Shown here one piece after another: positions 18,860-28,602 of a DNA stretch of 64,000 nucleotides. The DNA comes from Candidatus Heimdallarchaeota archaeon. GTDB lineage: Archaea; Asgardarchaeota; Heimdallarchaeia; Hodarchaeales; Hodarchaeaceae. The notes below the pieces were generated by a model. That model worked only from the letters and a program-made list of their open reading frames with translations. It ran no database searches and was not told the DNA's origin. How positions within the stretch are numbered: the stretch's first letter is position 1; every line of letters starts with the position of its first letter. The stretch spans positions 1 to 64,000 of the forward strand of contig RDOB01000001.1 of NCBI GenBank assembly GCA_011364965.1, given 5' to 3'. Made by a program: the position numbers and the translations under genes.

Positions 18860-20131
18860 ATGGATGCATTGATCTTAGCAGCTGGTAAAGGAACTCGTTT
18901 GAATCCATTCACATCCAATTTGCCAAAACCGCTTGTACCAATTGGGGGAAAGCCCTTACTTTGCAGGATATTAGATTCTTTGGTAGGAAAAGTCCAAAGG
19001 GTGGTAATTGTTGTAGGTTTTAAATCAGATTTGGTTAAAGAGGTTATTAACACATATAACTATCCTTACGAAATAATATGGATTCAACAAGATCAACAAT
19101 TAGGAACAGGAGACGCAGTACGTATTTCTGCTAAATATATAAGATCAAGATTCTTTTTTATGATGTATGGAGATATTTTTACTAGCTTATCTACGATTGA
19201 AGAAGTCTTTAAAGATTATACATCAGGTAAAGATACTTCAGGTATTTTTGCGACTATAGAAGTGGCCAATCCGGAAAAATATGGATGGATAGAAACAGAA
19301 AACAACCTTCTTATTTCAATTAGAGAAAAAGATCCAAATCCAAAAGGTTCCTGTATAAATACAGGTATAATGATTTTACCTTCAGTCATTTTCAATATAC
19401 TTGAAAGAGCTCAAAGATCCACGAGAGGGGAATTCGAGCTCACTGATGGAATAAATCAGCTCATTAAAACTGGTTGTGAATTAAAAATTCATCATATTAA
19501 ATCCTACTGGATAGACACAGGATATCCATGGGATATCCTTCAAGCTAATGAAATTGCAATGAATGAAATAATTGACACGCCTGAACACCTGAAGAACTCG
19601 AGTGTAACAATAGAAGGGGCAGTTAAAATTGATCCAAGTGCAATATTGAGACCAGGAACATATATCCAAGGACCAGTAGTAATAGGAGAAAACGCTATTT
19701 TAGGACCAAATTGCTTCATTAGACCAGGTACATATCTAGCGCGAAACGTCAAAATAGGAAATGGGGTTGAAGTAAAAAATAGTATTATTCTAGATGGTAC
19801 GACAATTGGACATTTATCTTACATTGGTGATTCGTTGATTGGGAAAAATTGTAATTTTGGAGCAGGAACTAAAATTGCAAACTTGAAACTTGAAAGAAAT
19901 GACATTGAAATGACTATAAAAGGTGATCGTATTTCTAGTGGAAGAAGAAAACTAGGAATAGTTATGGGAGATAATGTTTCTACAGGAATAAATGTATCTC
20001 TTATGCCAGGAATAACAATAGGAGAAAATTCAAAGATAGGAGCGCACACACTCATCACAAAGAATTTGAAATCCAATACACTTATCTATCAAGATCCAGA
20101 CAATGGAATAATTGAAAAATCACTTGAATAA
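18860..20131 (+). CDS. Sugar-1-phosphate nucleotidylyltransferase with left-handed beta-helix domain (GlmU-like)
   Basis: About 423 residues. N-terminal nucleotidyltransferase with LILAAGKGTRLNPF and LPKPLVPIGGKPLL, Mg-binding MYGDIF, then hexapeptide repeats from about 240 to 410 (VVIGENAILGPNCFIRPG) forming the acetyltransferase-type helix. This is the layout of archaeal bifunctional UDP-GlcNAc or dTDP-glucose pyrophosphorylases. The ORF track starts at the GTG at 18848, but this GTG is inside an AGGTGA Shine-Dalgarno 8 nt before the ATG at 18860. Sugar specificity cannot be told. Confidence 0.9.
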   Translation: MDALILAAGKGTRLNPFTSNLPKPLVPIGGKPLLCRILDSLVGKVQRVVIVVGFKSDLVKEVINTYNYPYEIIWIQQDQQLGTGDAVRISAKYIRSRFFFMMYGDIFTSLSTIEEVFKDYTSGKDTSGIFATIEVANPEKYGWIETENNLLISIREKDPNPKGSCINTGIMILPSVIFNILERAQRSTRGEFELTDGINQLIKTGCELKIHHIKSYWIDTGYPWDILQANEIAMNEIIDTPEHLKNSSVTIEGAVKIDPSAILRPGTYIQGPVVIGENAILGPNCFIRPGTYLARNVKIGNGVEVKNSIILDGTTIGHLSYIGDSLIGKNCNFGAGTKIANLKLERNDIEMTIKGDRISSGRRKLGIVMGDNVSTGINVSLMPGITIGENSKIGAHTLITKNLKSNTLIYQDPDNGIIEKSLE

Positions 20132-21638
20132 TGACAGGCTATTTGCGATGCGGAATCCGAAAGAAATTAATATTATAAAAAAGCCAGCATCTGCAGTTCA
20201 ATTTAGAATTGGCCTTGTATATCCAAATACATATCAGGTTGGTATGTCGGGGTTGACTATAAAGCTCCTATACCATCTTTTAAATCAGCATGAGAATATA
20301 GTAGCAGAAAGGATATTCTATTCTCCTAAATCTAACTTTCTTCCATGTTCCTTAGAAAATCAAAAGCCTTTGCGTAAATTCGATCTTCTGATGTTCACAG
20401 TCCAATTTGAATTAGATCTTATAAATGCCATCAACCTCCTGCTACATAGTAAAATTCCAATTTATTCCAAAGATCGGAGCATTGGATTTCCCTTATTAAT
20501 CATAGGAGGACCAGTGATCACCGCAAATCCAGTTTTATTATCTCAAATATTTGATTTTGTATTTCTTGGAGAATTTGAAGATATTTCTAGCAAATTTCTA
20601 GATTCTATTTTTCAAAGTAAGGTATCAGGCTTAGAAGAAATGATTAATTCAATTGAGGGGTTTTATAAACCCCTTAATTTACCTACTAATCCAGTTCCTG
20701 TAATTACTAAAGATTTAGATTTAGTAAATTATCCTTTATCACAAATCAGTCCAATTGAAGAAGAAAAAAAAAGAAAAAGTGCATTAAATGGGTACTTTTT
20801 ACAAGTTTCAAGGGGTTGTCCACATGGATGTCATTTTTGTCTAATTGGCCAAATTTTCAGACCGCATAGAGAAAGATCACTACATATTCTTCAAGAGTAC
20901 ATTAAAGCTGGAACGAAAGCGACGCAAACTGATTTCATCTCTTTAATTGGATCAAGTACAGCTGATTACACCAAATTACCCGAATTATTATCATTTATGC
21001 TTGATAATCAGTATAAATTCACTCTCCCTAGCATCAGAGTAGACAGTGCATTTTCTCTACTAAATTTAATCAAAGATTCAGGGCAAAAAAGTCTAACGAT
21101 TGCCCCAGAAACAGGTAATGATGAACTACGAAGAAATATCGGGAAGAGGATTTCCAATCAAGAAATTAAGAGTTTTTTTAAAGAATCAGTAAATCTTGGA
21201 ATAAATCAATTCAAACTTTACTTCATCTTGGGATTATCACAAGATATAAATTCAGAATCAACGTCAATCTTAGAATTATTAAATGAAATCTCTACAATCA
21301 ACCAGAAAATAATGTTAAACATTTCTATTACTCCATTTGTTCCAAAACAGAAAACTAGATTGAGAGAATTATGCCCTAATTATGAAGAAATAAATTCCCA
21401 GATTTCTAGAATTAAAAAAATCAGAAGTAAGAATCTCAAAATAAAGGTATTTCCACCTAGATGGGCAGAGATACAAGCTATTCTTTCATTAGGGGGAGGG
21501 GAATTGACTAATAAATTAATAGAAGTAGCTAGGGATGGTGGATCGTATCAAAGCTGGAAAAAAACTTTCAACAATGCTTTGACTTCCTATTACCAAAATG
21601 AGATTTGTAATAGTGGTTCCTATCGCGGTTCTGAATGA
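20112..21638 (+). CDS. Radical SAM protein with N-terminal B12-binding-like domain
   Basis: 508 residues. N-terminal Rossmann-like domain (GLVYPNTYQVGMSGLTIKLL and LIIGGPVITANP) as in B12-binding radical SAM proteins, then the cluster-binding motif SRGCPHGCHFCLIG (CxxxCxxC) and the TIM-barrel core with TIAPETGNDELR. It overlaps the previous gene by 20 nt from a TTG start; an ATG at 20148 (MRNPKEIN) would remove the overlap and is a good alternative. Possible methylthiotransferase-like or MJ0865-type enzyme; the substrate is unknown. Confidence 0.85.
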   Translation: MKNHLNNDRLFAMRNPKEINIIKKPASAVQFRIGLVYPNTYQVGMSGLTIKLLYHLLNQHENIVAERIFYSPKSNFLPCSLENQKPLRKFDLLMFTVQFELDLINAINLLLHSKIPIYSKDRSIGFPLLIIGGPVITANPVLLSQIFDFVFLGEFEDISSKFLDSIFQSKVSGLEEMINSIEGFYKPLNLPTNPVPVITKDLDLVNYPLSQISPIEEEKKRKSALNGYFLQVSRGCPHGCHFCLIGQIFRPHRERSLHILQEYIKAGTKATQTDFISLIGSSTADYTKLPELLSFMLDNQYKFTLPSIRVDSAFSLLNLIKDSGQKSLTIAPETGNDELRRNIGKRISNQEIKSFFKESVNLGINQFKLYFILGLSQDINSESTSILELLNEISTINQKIMLNISITPFVPKQKTRLRELCPNYEEINSQISRIKKIRSKNLKIKVFPPRWAEIQAILSLGGGELTNKLIEVARDGGSYQSWKKTFNNALTSYYQNEICNSGSYRGSE

Positions 21639-23347
21639 ATTACATCTTTTGCTTCTCTTAAATAACGCAATACATCACGAACGTTTGAAATAGGGGATAT
21701 GGAAACGCTAGAAACTCGTTGATCTCGTATATCGTCTAAAACTTTCTCTGCTAAATTTTTAAATCTGGGGACAGACAGAGAAGAGTGGAAAAAAGGTTCA
21801 AGAATTTCTTCAGCTTCTTCATACCTTCCTTGGGCACATAAAATTATAGATAACAGAAATTCCCCTTTCGAACGATTCGGAATATCTGAAATTTCAGTTA
21901 AAATTCTTTTTACCATAGATTCTGCTTTTCTTAGTGAATTTTGGTTTTCTGAAAGACGATATTCATGCAGATTGCTTTCAGAAAGAGCAAATAAAAGAGA
22001 AGTCTTCATTTTGGAGCATTTATTAGTTTTTGCTAGCCCTTCTTCTAAATATTTCTTAGCATTCCCAATATTAAATCGATCTAACTCAAATTTCCCTTGA
22101 AGATATTTTAGATAGAGCTCTGAACACGGATCAAGATTTTTTTCGTCAACAGATTCAAGGAGACTTGGAATTGCTTCGGTTTTTTTCAAATCTATCATTA
22201 ACTCAATATAATGAAGTAATAAAGATGCTTTTCTTTCATCAGAATCAATCTCATCGATAATTGATTTAAGATTGATTGCATGTTTCAATGCTTGATCATC
22301 ATTATTTTGAAGGTAATTGATAAGTGCAAGACCAGATTCGGCCTTTGATTGATATTGTTGATTATTACAGCCAATAGCATTTTTTAATGTTAATCTATAC
22401 AATTCTTTTGCCTTATGAAGCTCTCCTCTCTCTTTATGGATTGAAGCCCAAGTGGAATATGGATATAATAACAATCCTGTTATTTTTTGATGTTTAATTT
22501 CAATATCTTTCGCGATCGAAATTGCATTTTGAAAGTGTTTCTCAGAAGCTTCATTCTGCATCTTCATTGCGTAATGAGAAGCATAGTTGGTATATGCGAT
22601 TATTATCCGATTCTTAGCATCTATCTTCTTTAAATGAGCAATTGCTGCCTCTTGATGATTTTCATAACTATTTGAATTCTCCTCTTTTGAAAGGAAGGTG
22701 TGCATTAATGCAGAATTAAGATTGTGATTAAATTTAACTGCATTGTTTAGAGACTCACTAGCATCTAGATTAATTGATCTGGATCCTTTAGCTGCTTCAA
22801 AAAATAACGCAGGAGATAAAAGAGCGTTAATTCTCGGATCTAAATCGATTTTTTCCCCAAATAAGTGCTGAAGTGTTTTTTGGAGATTACTTAATTGATT
22901 ATTCCGTCCAGAATTATTGAGTATTAATGCAAATGGGGTGGATAAATCCAGAATCGCTTCTTGGTCTTTATTTTTCTTAGCTAATTCAAAGGCATCTTGA
23001 ATAAGAAGAATCCCCTTTTCTAGATCAAGGAATTCAGCGACTCCTGCCCCTAAATAACCCTGAAGCAGTATATTTGGTGATTCATCAGTCAAATAGTTCT
23101 GATATTTCGCGAAAAAAGATATATCGCATTGAATCCATGCCAATTTGGAGTACAGAGAAAGTATTTCGCTAGAAGAATAATTACTCTTTTCAACAAGAGA
23201 TTTTACTTCTCTAGTCCAGTCAGATAAAGATGGTACGAAATTTTCTGCCTTATTTTTTGAAATTTCTCGTTCAAGTTCCTTTATTTGACTCTTGAGTAAA
23301 TAATTAGCGAAAACTGCTATTTCGCTTGGAAATTCTATAATTTGCAT
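21620..23347 (-). CDS. TPR-repeat protein
   Basis: 575 residues, all helical, with many TPR-like repeats from about 130 to 550 (for example AKELYRLTLKNAIGCNN and YEEAEEILEPFF). No enzymatic or membrane motif. It overlaps the 3' end of the radical SAM gene on the other strand by 19 nt. Likely a protein-protein interaction scaffold. Confidence 0.7.
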   Translation of the reverse strand: MQIIEFPSEIAVFANYLLKSQIKELEREISKNKAENFVPSLSDWTREVKSLVEKSNYSSSEILSLYSKLAWIQCDISFFAKYQNYLTDESPNILLQGYLGAGVAEFLDLEKGILLIQDAFELAKKNKDQEAILDLSTPFALILNNSGRNNQLSNLQKTLQHLFGEKIDLDPRINALLSPALFFEAAKGSRSINLDASESLNNAVKFNHNLNSALMHTFLSKEENSNSYENHQEAAIAHLKKIDAKNRIIIAYTNYASHYAMKMQNEASEKHFQNAISIAKDIEIKHQKITGLLLYPYSTWASIHKERGELHKAKELYRLTLKNAIGCNNQQYQSKAESGLALINYLQNNDDQALKHAINLKSIIDEIDSDERKASLLLHYIELMIDLKKTEAIPSLLESVDEKNLDPCSELYLKYLQGKFELDRFNIGNAKKYLEEGLAKTNKCSKMKTSLLFALSESNLHEYRLSENQNSLRKAESMVKRILTEISDIPNRSKGEFLLSIILCAQGRYEEAEEILEPFFHSSLSVPRFKNLAEKVLDDIRDQRVSSVSISPISNVRDVLRYLREAKDVIHSEPR

Positions 23348-23491
23348 AACAAGTAGATCCTAGGCAAATAAGATAAAAACTTTAATGTTTACGCAAGCAT
23401 ATTAACATTTTATTATAACCTATCCTGAAACTTGTTCGCAGAAATTTTCAAATAAGAAATCTTAAGTAGGACAAAAAGTGGGTGTAATAAA

Positions 23492-24694
23492 TTGGGTATA
23501 TTAGTTGGAATAGTTGGGAAGCCAAGTTCTGGTAAGACAACCTTTCTCAATGCTCTATGCGCTACTGATGCAAAAACTGGAAATTATCCGTTCACCACAA
23601 TTGAACCAAACCAAGGTGTAGGTTTTGTAACTACTCCTTGCTTATGCAATGAATTGGGAGTCAAATGTAACGCGAGAAATTCAGAATGTATTGACCAAAT
23701 CCGTAAAATCCCAGTAAAAGTAATTGATGTTGCGGGACTCGTTCCAGGGGCGTATGAAGGAAGGGGGATGGGAAATCAATTTCTATCAGATCTAGCACAA
23801 GCTGATATCCTCATTCATGTAGTGGACATTTCTGGATCTTTAAATGAAGATGGAGAAGATGTAGAACCAGGAACACATGATCCTATGAAAGACGTTTTAT
23901 TCTTAGAGAATGAGATTGCTCAATGGATCTTAGGAATTCTTAAAAAGGATTGGATTCGTGCTACTCGAAAAATTAAATCAGAAAGAGGAAATATTGTTGA
24001 TTATATTACAGATAAATTAACTGGCCTAAAAATCACCAGATCTGCTGTTCTTCAAGCAATTAGTGCAGCGGATCTTTCTACTTCAACTTCTGCAGAATGG
24101 TCTGATCAGGATCTTCTGCATTTAAGCTGTCAAATTAGAAAAATAGGGAAACCAATAATTATAGCAGCTAATAAAGTTGACCGACCAACATCAAAAGCTA
24201 ATTATGAAAAACTAACAGCTGAAATGCGTGATACAATTGTTGTACCAACAGCTGCTTTGATTGATATTGTACTTGAGGGATTAAAAAAACAAAAAAAGGT
24301 AGAATATTTCTCTGAGAGCGGAAGATTATCCGTTGCAGGGGACCTATCTCCAAAAGAGGAAGAAATAATAAAAAAAATCCAAAAAGAAATTTTGAATGAA
24401 TATAAAACCACTGGGGTATTTGAAACATTAAATAAAGCCATATTTGATGTATTAAATTTATTCCCTGTGTATCCAGTAGCTGATGTAACTCACTTTAGTG
24501 ATAAAGATGGTTTAATTCTCCCAGATGTTTTTCTCGTGAAAAAAGGGACAACTATCAAAGAATTTGCAGGCATGATTCATCAAGATTTTATGAAGAATTT
24601 TATCTATGGGATCGATGCTCGTGTTAACCGTAAAATCTCTGAAAAACATGAATTGAAGTCAAATGATGTAGTAAAAATAGTTGCAGCAGCCTAA
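23492..24694 (+). CDS. ychF: YchF/OLA1-family GTP-binding protein
   Basis: 400 residues. G1 GIVGKPSSGKTTFLNA, switch TTIEPNQG, G3 DVAGLVPGA, G4 NKVD, and a C-terminal TGS domain ending in VVKIVAAA. The zinc-type insert with CLCNELGVKCNARNSEC is the archaeal form. Obg-like ATPase/GTPase associated with ribosomes. TTG start at 23492. Convergent with the DUF2095-like gene. Confidence 0.95.
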   Translation: MGILVGIVGKPSSGKTTFLNALCATDAKTGNYPFTTIEPNQGVGFVTTPCLCNELGVKCNARNSECIDQIRKIPVKVIDVAGLVPGAYEGRGMGNQFLSDLAQADILIHVVDISGSLNEDGEDVEPGTHDPMKDVLFLENEIAQWILGILKKDWIRATRKIKSERGNIVDYITDKLTGLKITRSAVLQAISAADLSTSTSAEWSDQDLLHLSCQIRKIGKPIIIAANKVDRPTSKANYEKLTAEMRDTIVVPTAALIDIVLEGLKKQKKVEYFSESGRLSVAGDLSPKEEEIIKKIQKEILNEYKTTGVFETLNKAIFDVLNLFPVYPVADVTHFSDKDGLILPDVFLVKKGTTIKEFAGMIHQDFMKNFIYGIDARVNRKISEKHELKSNDVVKIVAAA

Positions 24695-24706
24695 TATTGT
24701 CTCCTA

Positions 24707-25192
24707 TTAATCTTCATTAGAAGAAGGATATCTCTTTTTAATAACAGCACGATTCTTTATCTCCTCTGCTTTTTTAAAGTAATATCCAGTGGATCTTTTA
24801 GGTCCAAATGAACGAATCCCCTCTTTTTGTAACTTTTCTATTAATTCGGTCGCTATATGTTCTGAAATTTCTCCGCGATTTTTTAGAAAGTTAATTATTT
24901 CTTGACCTTCCTCTATAGTTTTTGCTCTACCTAAGAAGTCAAATACATTTGGATCATAGTTATTTAATGGATCTATTGGGGATTTATCTTCTTCTTTGAG
25001 GGTTGAAAGAATAAGATCTTCTTTAACCTCATCAATTTTTATCGCCATGCTATTGTCTTGCAACTCTGAATATAAATGTGGAAATTTTTCTTTTAAATCT
25101 TCAATGTCGATATTCTGATCCACGGAAAGAGTTTGAGGAGGAAGATCAGCTTTTTTCTCCTTTTTTCCTCGATCTTCATTATATTCTTTCAT
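24707..25192 (-). CDS. DUF2095-like protein
   Basis: 161 residues with the C-terminal pattern DVFxFLxRxKTIEEGQEIINFLKNRGEI and IRSFGPKRSTGYYFKKA, which I associate with the archaeal DUF2095 family. The charged N-terminus is low complexity. It lies 12 nt downstream of the serA-like gene and is probably co-transcribed with it. No function is known. Confidence 0.6.
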   Translation of the reverse strand: MKEYNEDRGKKEKKADLPPQTLSVDQNIDIEDLKEKFPHLYSELQDNSMAIKIDEVKEDLILSTLKEEDKSPIDPLNNYDPNVFDFLGRAKTIEEGQEIINFLKNRGEISEHIATELIEKLQKEGIRSFGPKRSTGYYFKKAEEIKNRAVIKKRYPSSNED

Positions 25193-25204
25193 TTAGTACA
25201 ATCC

Positions 25205-26167
25205 TTATTTTTTATCAAGTTCGTGGAGATTAACACAAAATTCAGGCCGTTTACCTTTCAAAACCAGTCTCACCTGTTCAGCTGTAATTTCTCCTGCTCT
25301 AATTTGAGCTTCAACAGTCGATGCTCCAATATGGGGCGATACATAACTGTTTTTAAGTCCAAATAGGATGTTTTTCTTGGCAGGTTCTTCAGAAAATACA
25401 TCAAGCCCTGCTCCTGCTATTTTCTCATCACTGAGTGCCTTATAAAGAGCTTGTTCATTAATGATTCCCCCACGAGCACAATTTATAATAAAAGCTGTTG
25501 GTTTCATTAATGATAATTCTCGGTCTCCTATCATGTTTCTCGTTTCATCTGTCAAAAGCGCATGAATAGTTATATAATCAGACCTAGCAAATATTTCGTC
25601 TAAATCCATTATTTGTTCAGTACCCATTTTTTGAAATATTTCTTGGGGAAGATAAGGATCATAAATTATACAATTCATTCCGAAAGCTTGTGCCCTCTTG
25701 ACAACCTCAGAACCGATTCTACCACACCCAATGAAACCTAGGGTCTTTTTGAATAATTCTGATCCCATAAGATGTTTTTTTGGCCAATTTCCCGCTTTGG
25801 TTTCATTGTTTGCATCTATAATTTTTCTACTAAGGGCCATTATGAAGGTAAAGGCCATTTCTGCAACAGTAATTGTCGAGGCAAGTGGAGAATTGACAAC
25901 ATAGATACCTTGATTTGTTGCTGCTTCAACATCAATATTATCTACTCCCACTCCAGCTCTTCCAATAACTTTGAGCTTTATTCCCCTTTCTATTACTGTT
26001 TGAGGAATATTGGTGGCACTTCGTACAATTACTGCATCATATTGTTCTATTACTTCTATTAATTCCGATATAGAATAATGATGCTCAGTTACATCGAATT
26101 CTTTTTTTAACTTTTCAACTGCTGAAGCTGCAATTGAATCTGCAACTAAGATTTTAATTTTTAACAC
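25205..26167 (-). CDS. D-2-hydroxyacid dehydrogenase, SerA-like
   Basis: 320 residues. NAD-binding motif GFIGCGRIGSEV, catalytic Arg in INCARGGIINEQAL, the Glu in DVFSEEPA and the His in SPHIGASTVEAQIRAGE. It corresponds to the short form of phosphoglycerate dehydrogenase (first step of serine synthesis) without the ACT regulatory domain. Glyoxylate reductase is an alternative. Operon with the DUF2095-like gene. Confidence 0.88.
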   Translation of the reverse strand: MLKIKILVADSIAASAVEKLKKEFDVTEHHYSISELIEVIEQYDAVIVRSATNIPQTVIERGIKLKVIGRAGVGVDNIDVEAATNQGIYVVNSPLASTITVAEMAFTFIMALSRKIIDANNETKAGNWPKKHLMGSELFKKTLGFIGCGRIGSEVVKRAQAFGMNCIIYDPYLPQEIFQKMGTEQIMDLDEIFARSDYITIHALLTDETRNMIGDRELSLMKPTAFIINCARGGIINEQALYKALSDEKIAGAGLDVFSEEPAKKNILFGLKNSYVSPHIGASTVEAQIRAGEITAEQVRLVLKGKRPEFCVNLHELDKK

Positions 26168-26428
26168 ATCCTAAATATGAAAAGCTTTTCTGATCTATGA
26201 TATGAAAATTTATGGTGAAATCGCCTTGAAAGAGGGAACCTTAAATTGAAGTTTAAGGCTATTTCTTTAGCATACGTAAAATTCAGAAAGCGGTATCCTT
26301 GGATCAATATTCTGCCAAGTATTTAAAACACTGAAGAATAAAGCCTTTATCACGTATCTCCGCTCTGGAATGTTGCAGGAGATTATTTAAACATAATCTT
26401 GCAGAACCTATAGGAGGTATTTATCCCC

Positions 26429-26992
26429 ATGAGTACATATAAATACGTATCTAAATTTTGGAAAGAAAGAAAGGACGATTTCAAACAGTTAAGGATTGAT
26501 CGTTTAATCCAATGGCGAAGGGAACCGACGGTACTTCGAATCGAGAATCCGACAAGAATTGATAGAGCGAGAGCACTTGGCTATAGACGAAAGAAAGGAT
26601 TTATTTTAGCGAGGGTTCGAGTACCACGTGGAGGACGAAGAAAGCCTCGTCCAAATAGTGGAAGACGCTCAAAACGTATGGGTGTCACTAGATTAACATC
26701 GAGGAAATCTCGGCAATGGATCGCAGAAGAACGATGTTCTCGTCGTTATGTAAATCTTGAAATTTTAAATAGTTATCCTGTTCTTGACGATGGAAGGCAT
26801 AGATGGTTTGAAGTAATCATGATTGACCCTCAGGCTCCTGAAATCATATCAGACCCAAAAATCAATTGGATATGTCAAGGAAATCAGAAAAATCGTGTAT
26901 TACGCGGAAAAACTTCCGCAGGACGTAAATCACGAGGTTTACAAAGAAAAGGTAAAGGTTCTGAACACACACGGCCTTCTTATGATAGATAA
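26429..26992 (+). CDS. rpl15e: 50S ribosomal protein L15e
   Basis: 187 residues, highly basic. Family signatures MSTYKYVSKFWKER, TRIDRARALGYRRKKGF and RVRVPRGGRRKPRPNSGRR are all present. An AGGAGG lies about 9 nt before the ATG. In many archaea L15e precedes RNase P protein genes, as here. Confidence 0.97.
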   Translation: MSTYKYVSKFWKERKDDFKQLRIDRLIQWRREPTVLRIENPTRIDRARALGYRRKKGFILARVRVPRGGRRKPRPNSGRRSKRMGVTRLTSRKSRQWIAEERCSRRYVNLEILNSYPVLDDGRHRWFEVIMIDPQAPEIISDPKINWICQGNQKNRVLRGKTSAGRKSRGLQRKGKGSEHTRPSYDR

Positions 26993-27008
26993 TTTTGTCT
27001 AAGCTAAA

Positions 27009-27042
27009 TTTGGGGCTTAAAATCCCCGAACCTTTCTTTTTT
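27009..27042 (+). terminator. Intrinsic-type terminator after L15e
   Basis: Stem TTTGGGG / CCCCGAA (one G-U pair) with an 8-nt loop, followed by CCTTTCTTTTTT. It lies 17 nt after the L15e stop, so Rnp3/Rnp2 probably has its own promoter in the following 160 nt. Confidence 0.6.
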
Positions 27043-27202
27043 CGCTGATAAATGGGTAAGTAGATAAATCGTTATATGAAGAAGTTACATTTAATAGCTG
27101 CATGGCTAGTTTTGTAAATTATAAAAATAATTCACAATCCTTCTCCTTCAATCTTGAGAAAAATACAAATATCTACACAAATTCACAGGTACTCAAAAAG
27201 AA

Positions 27203-27919
27203 GTGTGCAATTTGCCTAGAGAATACATAGATTCTTTCTATCTTCAATCATCAACTCAACTAGACCAGTTCATTCAATTTGCACAACTATTCGGGTATTC
27301 GGAACTCTGGATTAGTGGATTTAACAAGAAACCAAAAGAAAAAGGATATCCTTCCCTTCGCGTTTTTCTACGCTTAAATTTAGGTGAGAATAATGAAACA
27401 AAAGAACAATTAGCTACTATTCTCAGCAAACAGAGACGAAATTTTTCCATTATATCAATAAATTGCAACACGCCTGATATTGCTGCTTGGGCATCTCAAG
27501 ATAACCGAGTGGATTTGGTTACCTTTCCAGTATTAAGTTTTGGCAAGTTAATGACCCGTTCGGTTGCTAATTTAATGCTCAAATTTGAAAAAACACTCGA
27601 AATATCATTAGCTTCCATTTATCGGTTACCAGAGAGACTTTATATTCCAGCTTTTCGTCAACTTGCCAAAGCATTAGATATTACACAAAAAAAGCATATT
27701 CCAACAGTATTCAATTCTGGTGCAAAAAACATCTTTGAGATAAGATCTCCTAAAGAACTGATTTCTTTATTTCAATTAGTATCAAATGAAATCCATCCTC
27801 CGTTAGATGGGATAAGTGATATTCCGATGGAATTACGAAAACGAAATATGGTGAAAATTAGTCCAGATTATGTATCCCCTGGAATTTATAGGATATATCA
27901 CAATTTTGAGGAGGAATGA
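27203..27919 (+). CDS. rnp3: RNase P protein component 3 (Rpp30)
   Basis: 238 residues. Rpp30-type TIM-barrel protein: segments SINCNTPDIAAWASQDNRVD, VTFPVLSFGKLMTRSVANLM and VFNSGAKNIFEIRSPKELI match the family. It helps the RNase P RNA to remove 5' leaders from tRNA precursors. Start by GTG at 27203. Four nt before the rnp2 gene, giving the pairing usual in archaea. Confidence 0.93.
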   Translation: MCNLPREYIDSFYLQSSTQLDQFIQFAQLFGYSELWISGFNKKPKEKGYPSLRVFLRLNLGENNETKEQLATILSKQRRNFSIISINCNTPDIAAWASQDNRVDLVTFPVLSFGKLMTRSVANLMLKFEKTLEISLASIYRLPERLYIPAFRQLAKALDITQKKHIPTVFNSGAKNIFEIRSPKELISLFQLVSNEIHPPLDGISDIPMELRKRNMVKISPDYVSPGIYRIYHNFEEE

Positions 27920-27923
27920 GAAG

Positions 27924-28325
27924 ATGAAGGAGAGAAATAGGTACTTAACACTACGATTCATCAGTCCAAAAAAAATTTCAGAGAAGGAAGCGTGGTTTAC
28001 CATTTCTTCTTCAGTGAAGAAAATGTATGGATCGTATGGAGCCTCTACTATCGGGTTATTCCTATCCTATTTTGAGGAAGATAATCAAGTCGGAATTTTC
28101 AGAGTTTCACATAATTCAACATATCTTCTCGCAGCTGCATTATGCTTCATTAATACTAGAAATAACCAATCCATTTATATTTATTCAGAAAATACATCTG
28201 GTACAATAAAAAAGGCTCGTACTTTATTGAGTAAGGAAAAATATAATAAAAGAGCTAAAATAATACGTAACCTATTATTCAATCATCTGAATGCAAATCT
28301 CGATGATGACAAACTACATACCTGA
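27924..28325 (+). CDS. rnp2: RNase P protein component 2 (Pop5)
   Basis: About 133 residues. RYLTLRFISPKKISEKEAW at the N-terminus, YGASTIGLFLSYFEEDN and the C-terminal IYSENTSGTIKKART (the SGT motif) fit Pop5. The ORF track starts upstream at 27870 inside rnp3; the ATG at 27924, preceded by GAGGAATGAG, gives the normal N-terminus MKERNRYLTL. Partner of Rnp3 in the RNase P complex. Confidence 0.92.
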   Translation: MKERNRYLTLRFISPKKISEKEAWFTISSSVKKMYGSYGASTIGLFLSYFEEDNQVGIFRVSHNSTYLLAAALCFINTRNNQSIYIYSENTSGTIKKARTLLSKEKYNKRAKIIRNLLFNHLNANLDDDKLHT

Positions 28326-28360
28326 GCTAGTGAGGTCACCGTCCCAGTCTGAGAGATTAT

Positions 28361-28480
28361 TTTAGAGGGGATTCAAGTAAAATCGCAAAGATTTTCTGAT
28401 TGTGTTTAATATTATAGCTCGATTAGCAACCGAGTATATTTTAGAGTCAAATGGTCTAAAATTTGCCAATCTCCTCTAAG
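28361..28480 (+). ncRNA. Candidate structured RNA (multibranch fold), 3' of rnp2
   Basis: A 12-bp closing stem TTAGAGGGGATT (28362-28373) / AATCTCCTCTAA (28468-28479), one G-U pair, encloses three hairpins: AAAATC-GCAAA-GATTTT (28379-28395), GCTCG-9 nt-CGAGT (28417-28435) and TTTTAGA-9 nt-TCTAAAA (28439-28461). It lies in a 277-nt gap after rnp2 with no ORF. The strand is inferred. It is not a tRNA or an obvious 5S rRNA. AT-rich DNA makes chance hairpins common, so this is a candidate only. Confidence 0.35.
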
Positions 28481-28602
28481 CACAAAATTTCAGCAATTTG
28501 CTAATAATTTATGGCTTTGTTTAACTAAATCATTCTATTTTGAACAATATATTTCTAACCTAAATCGAAGATTATTTATTTCAAAAACATGATTTTTTAA
28601 TC

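Noticed and set aside
28361-28480. 5S rRNA as identity of the structured element
   Set aside because: Length is similar but the conserved 5S loops (CCGAAC-type and loop E signatures) are absent and there are three, not two, arms.
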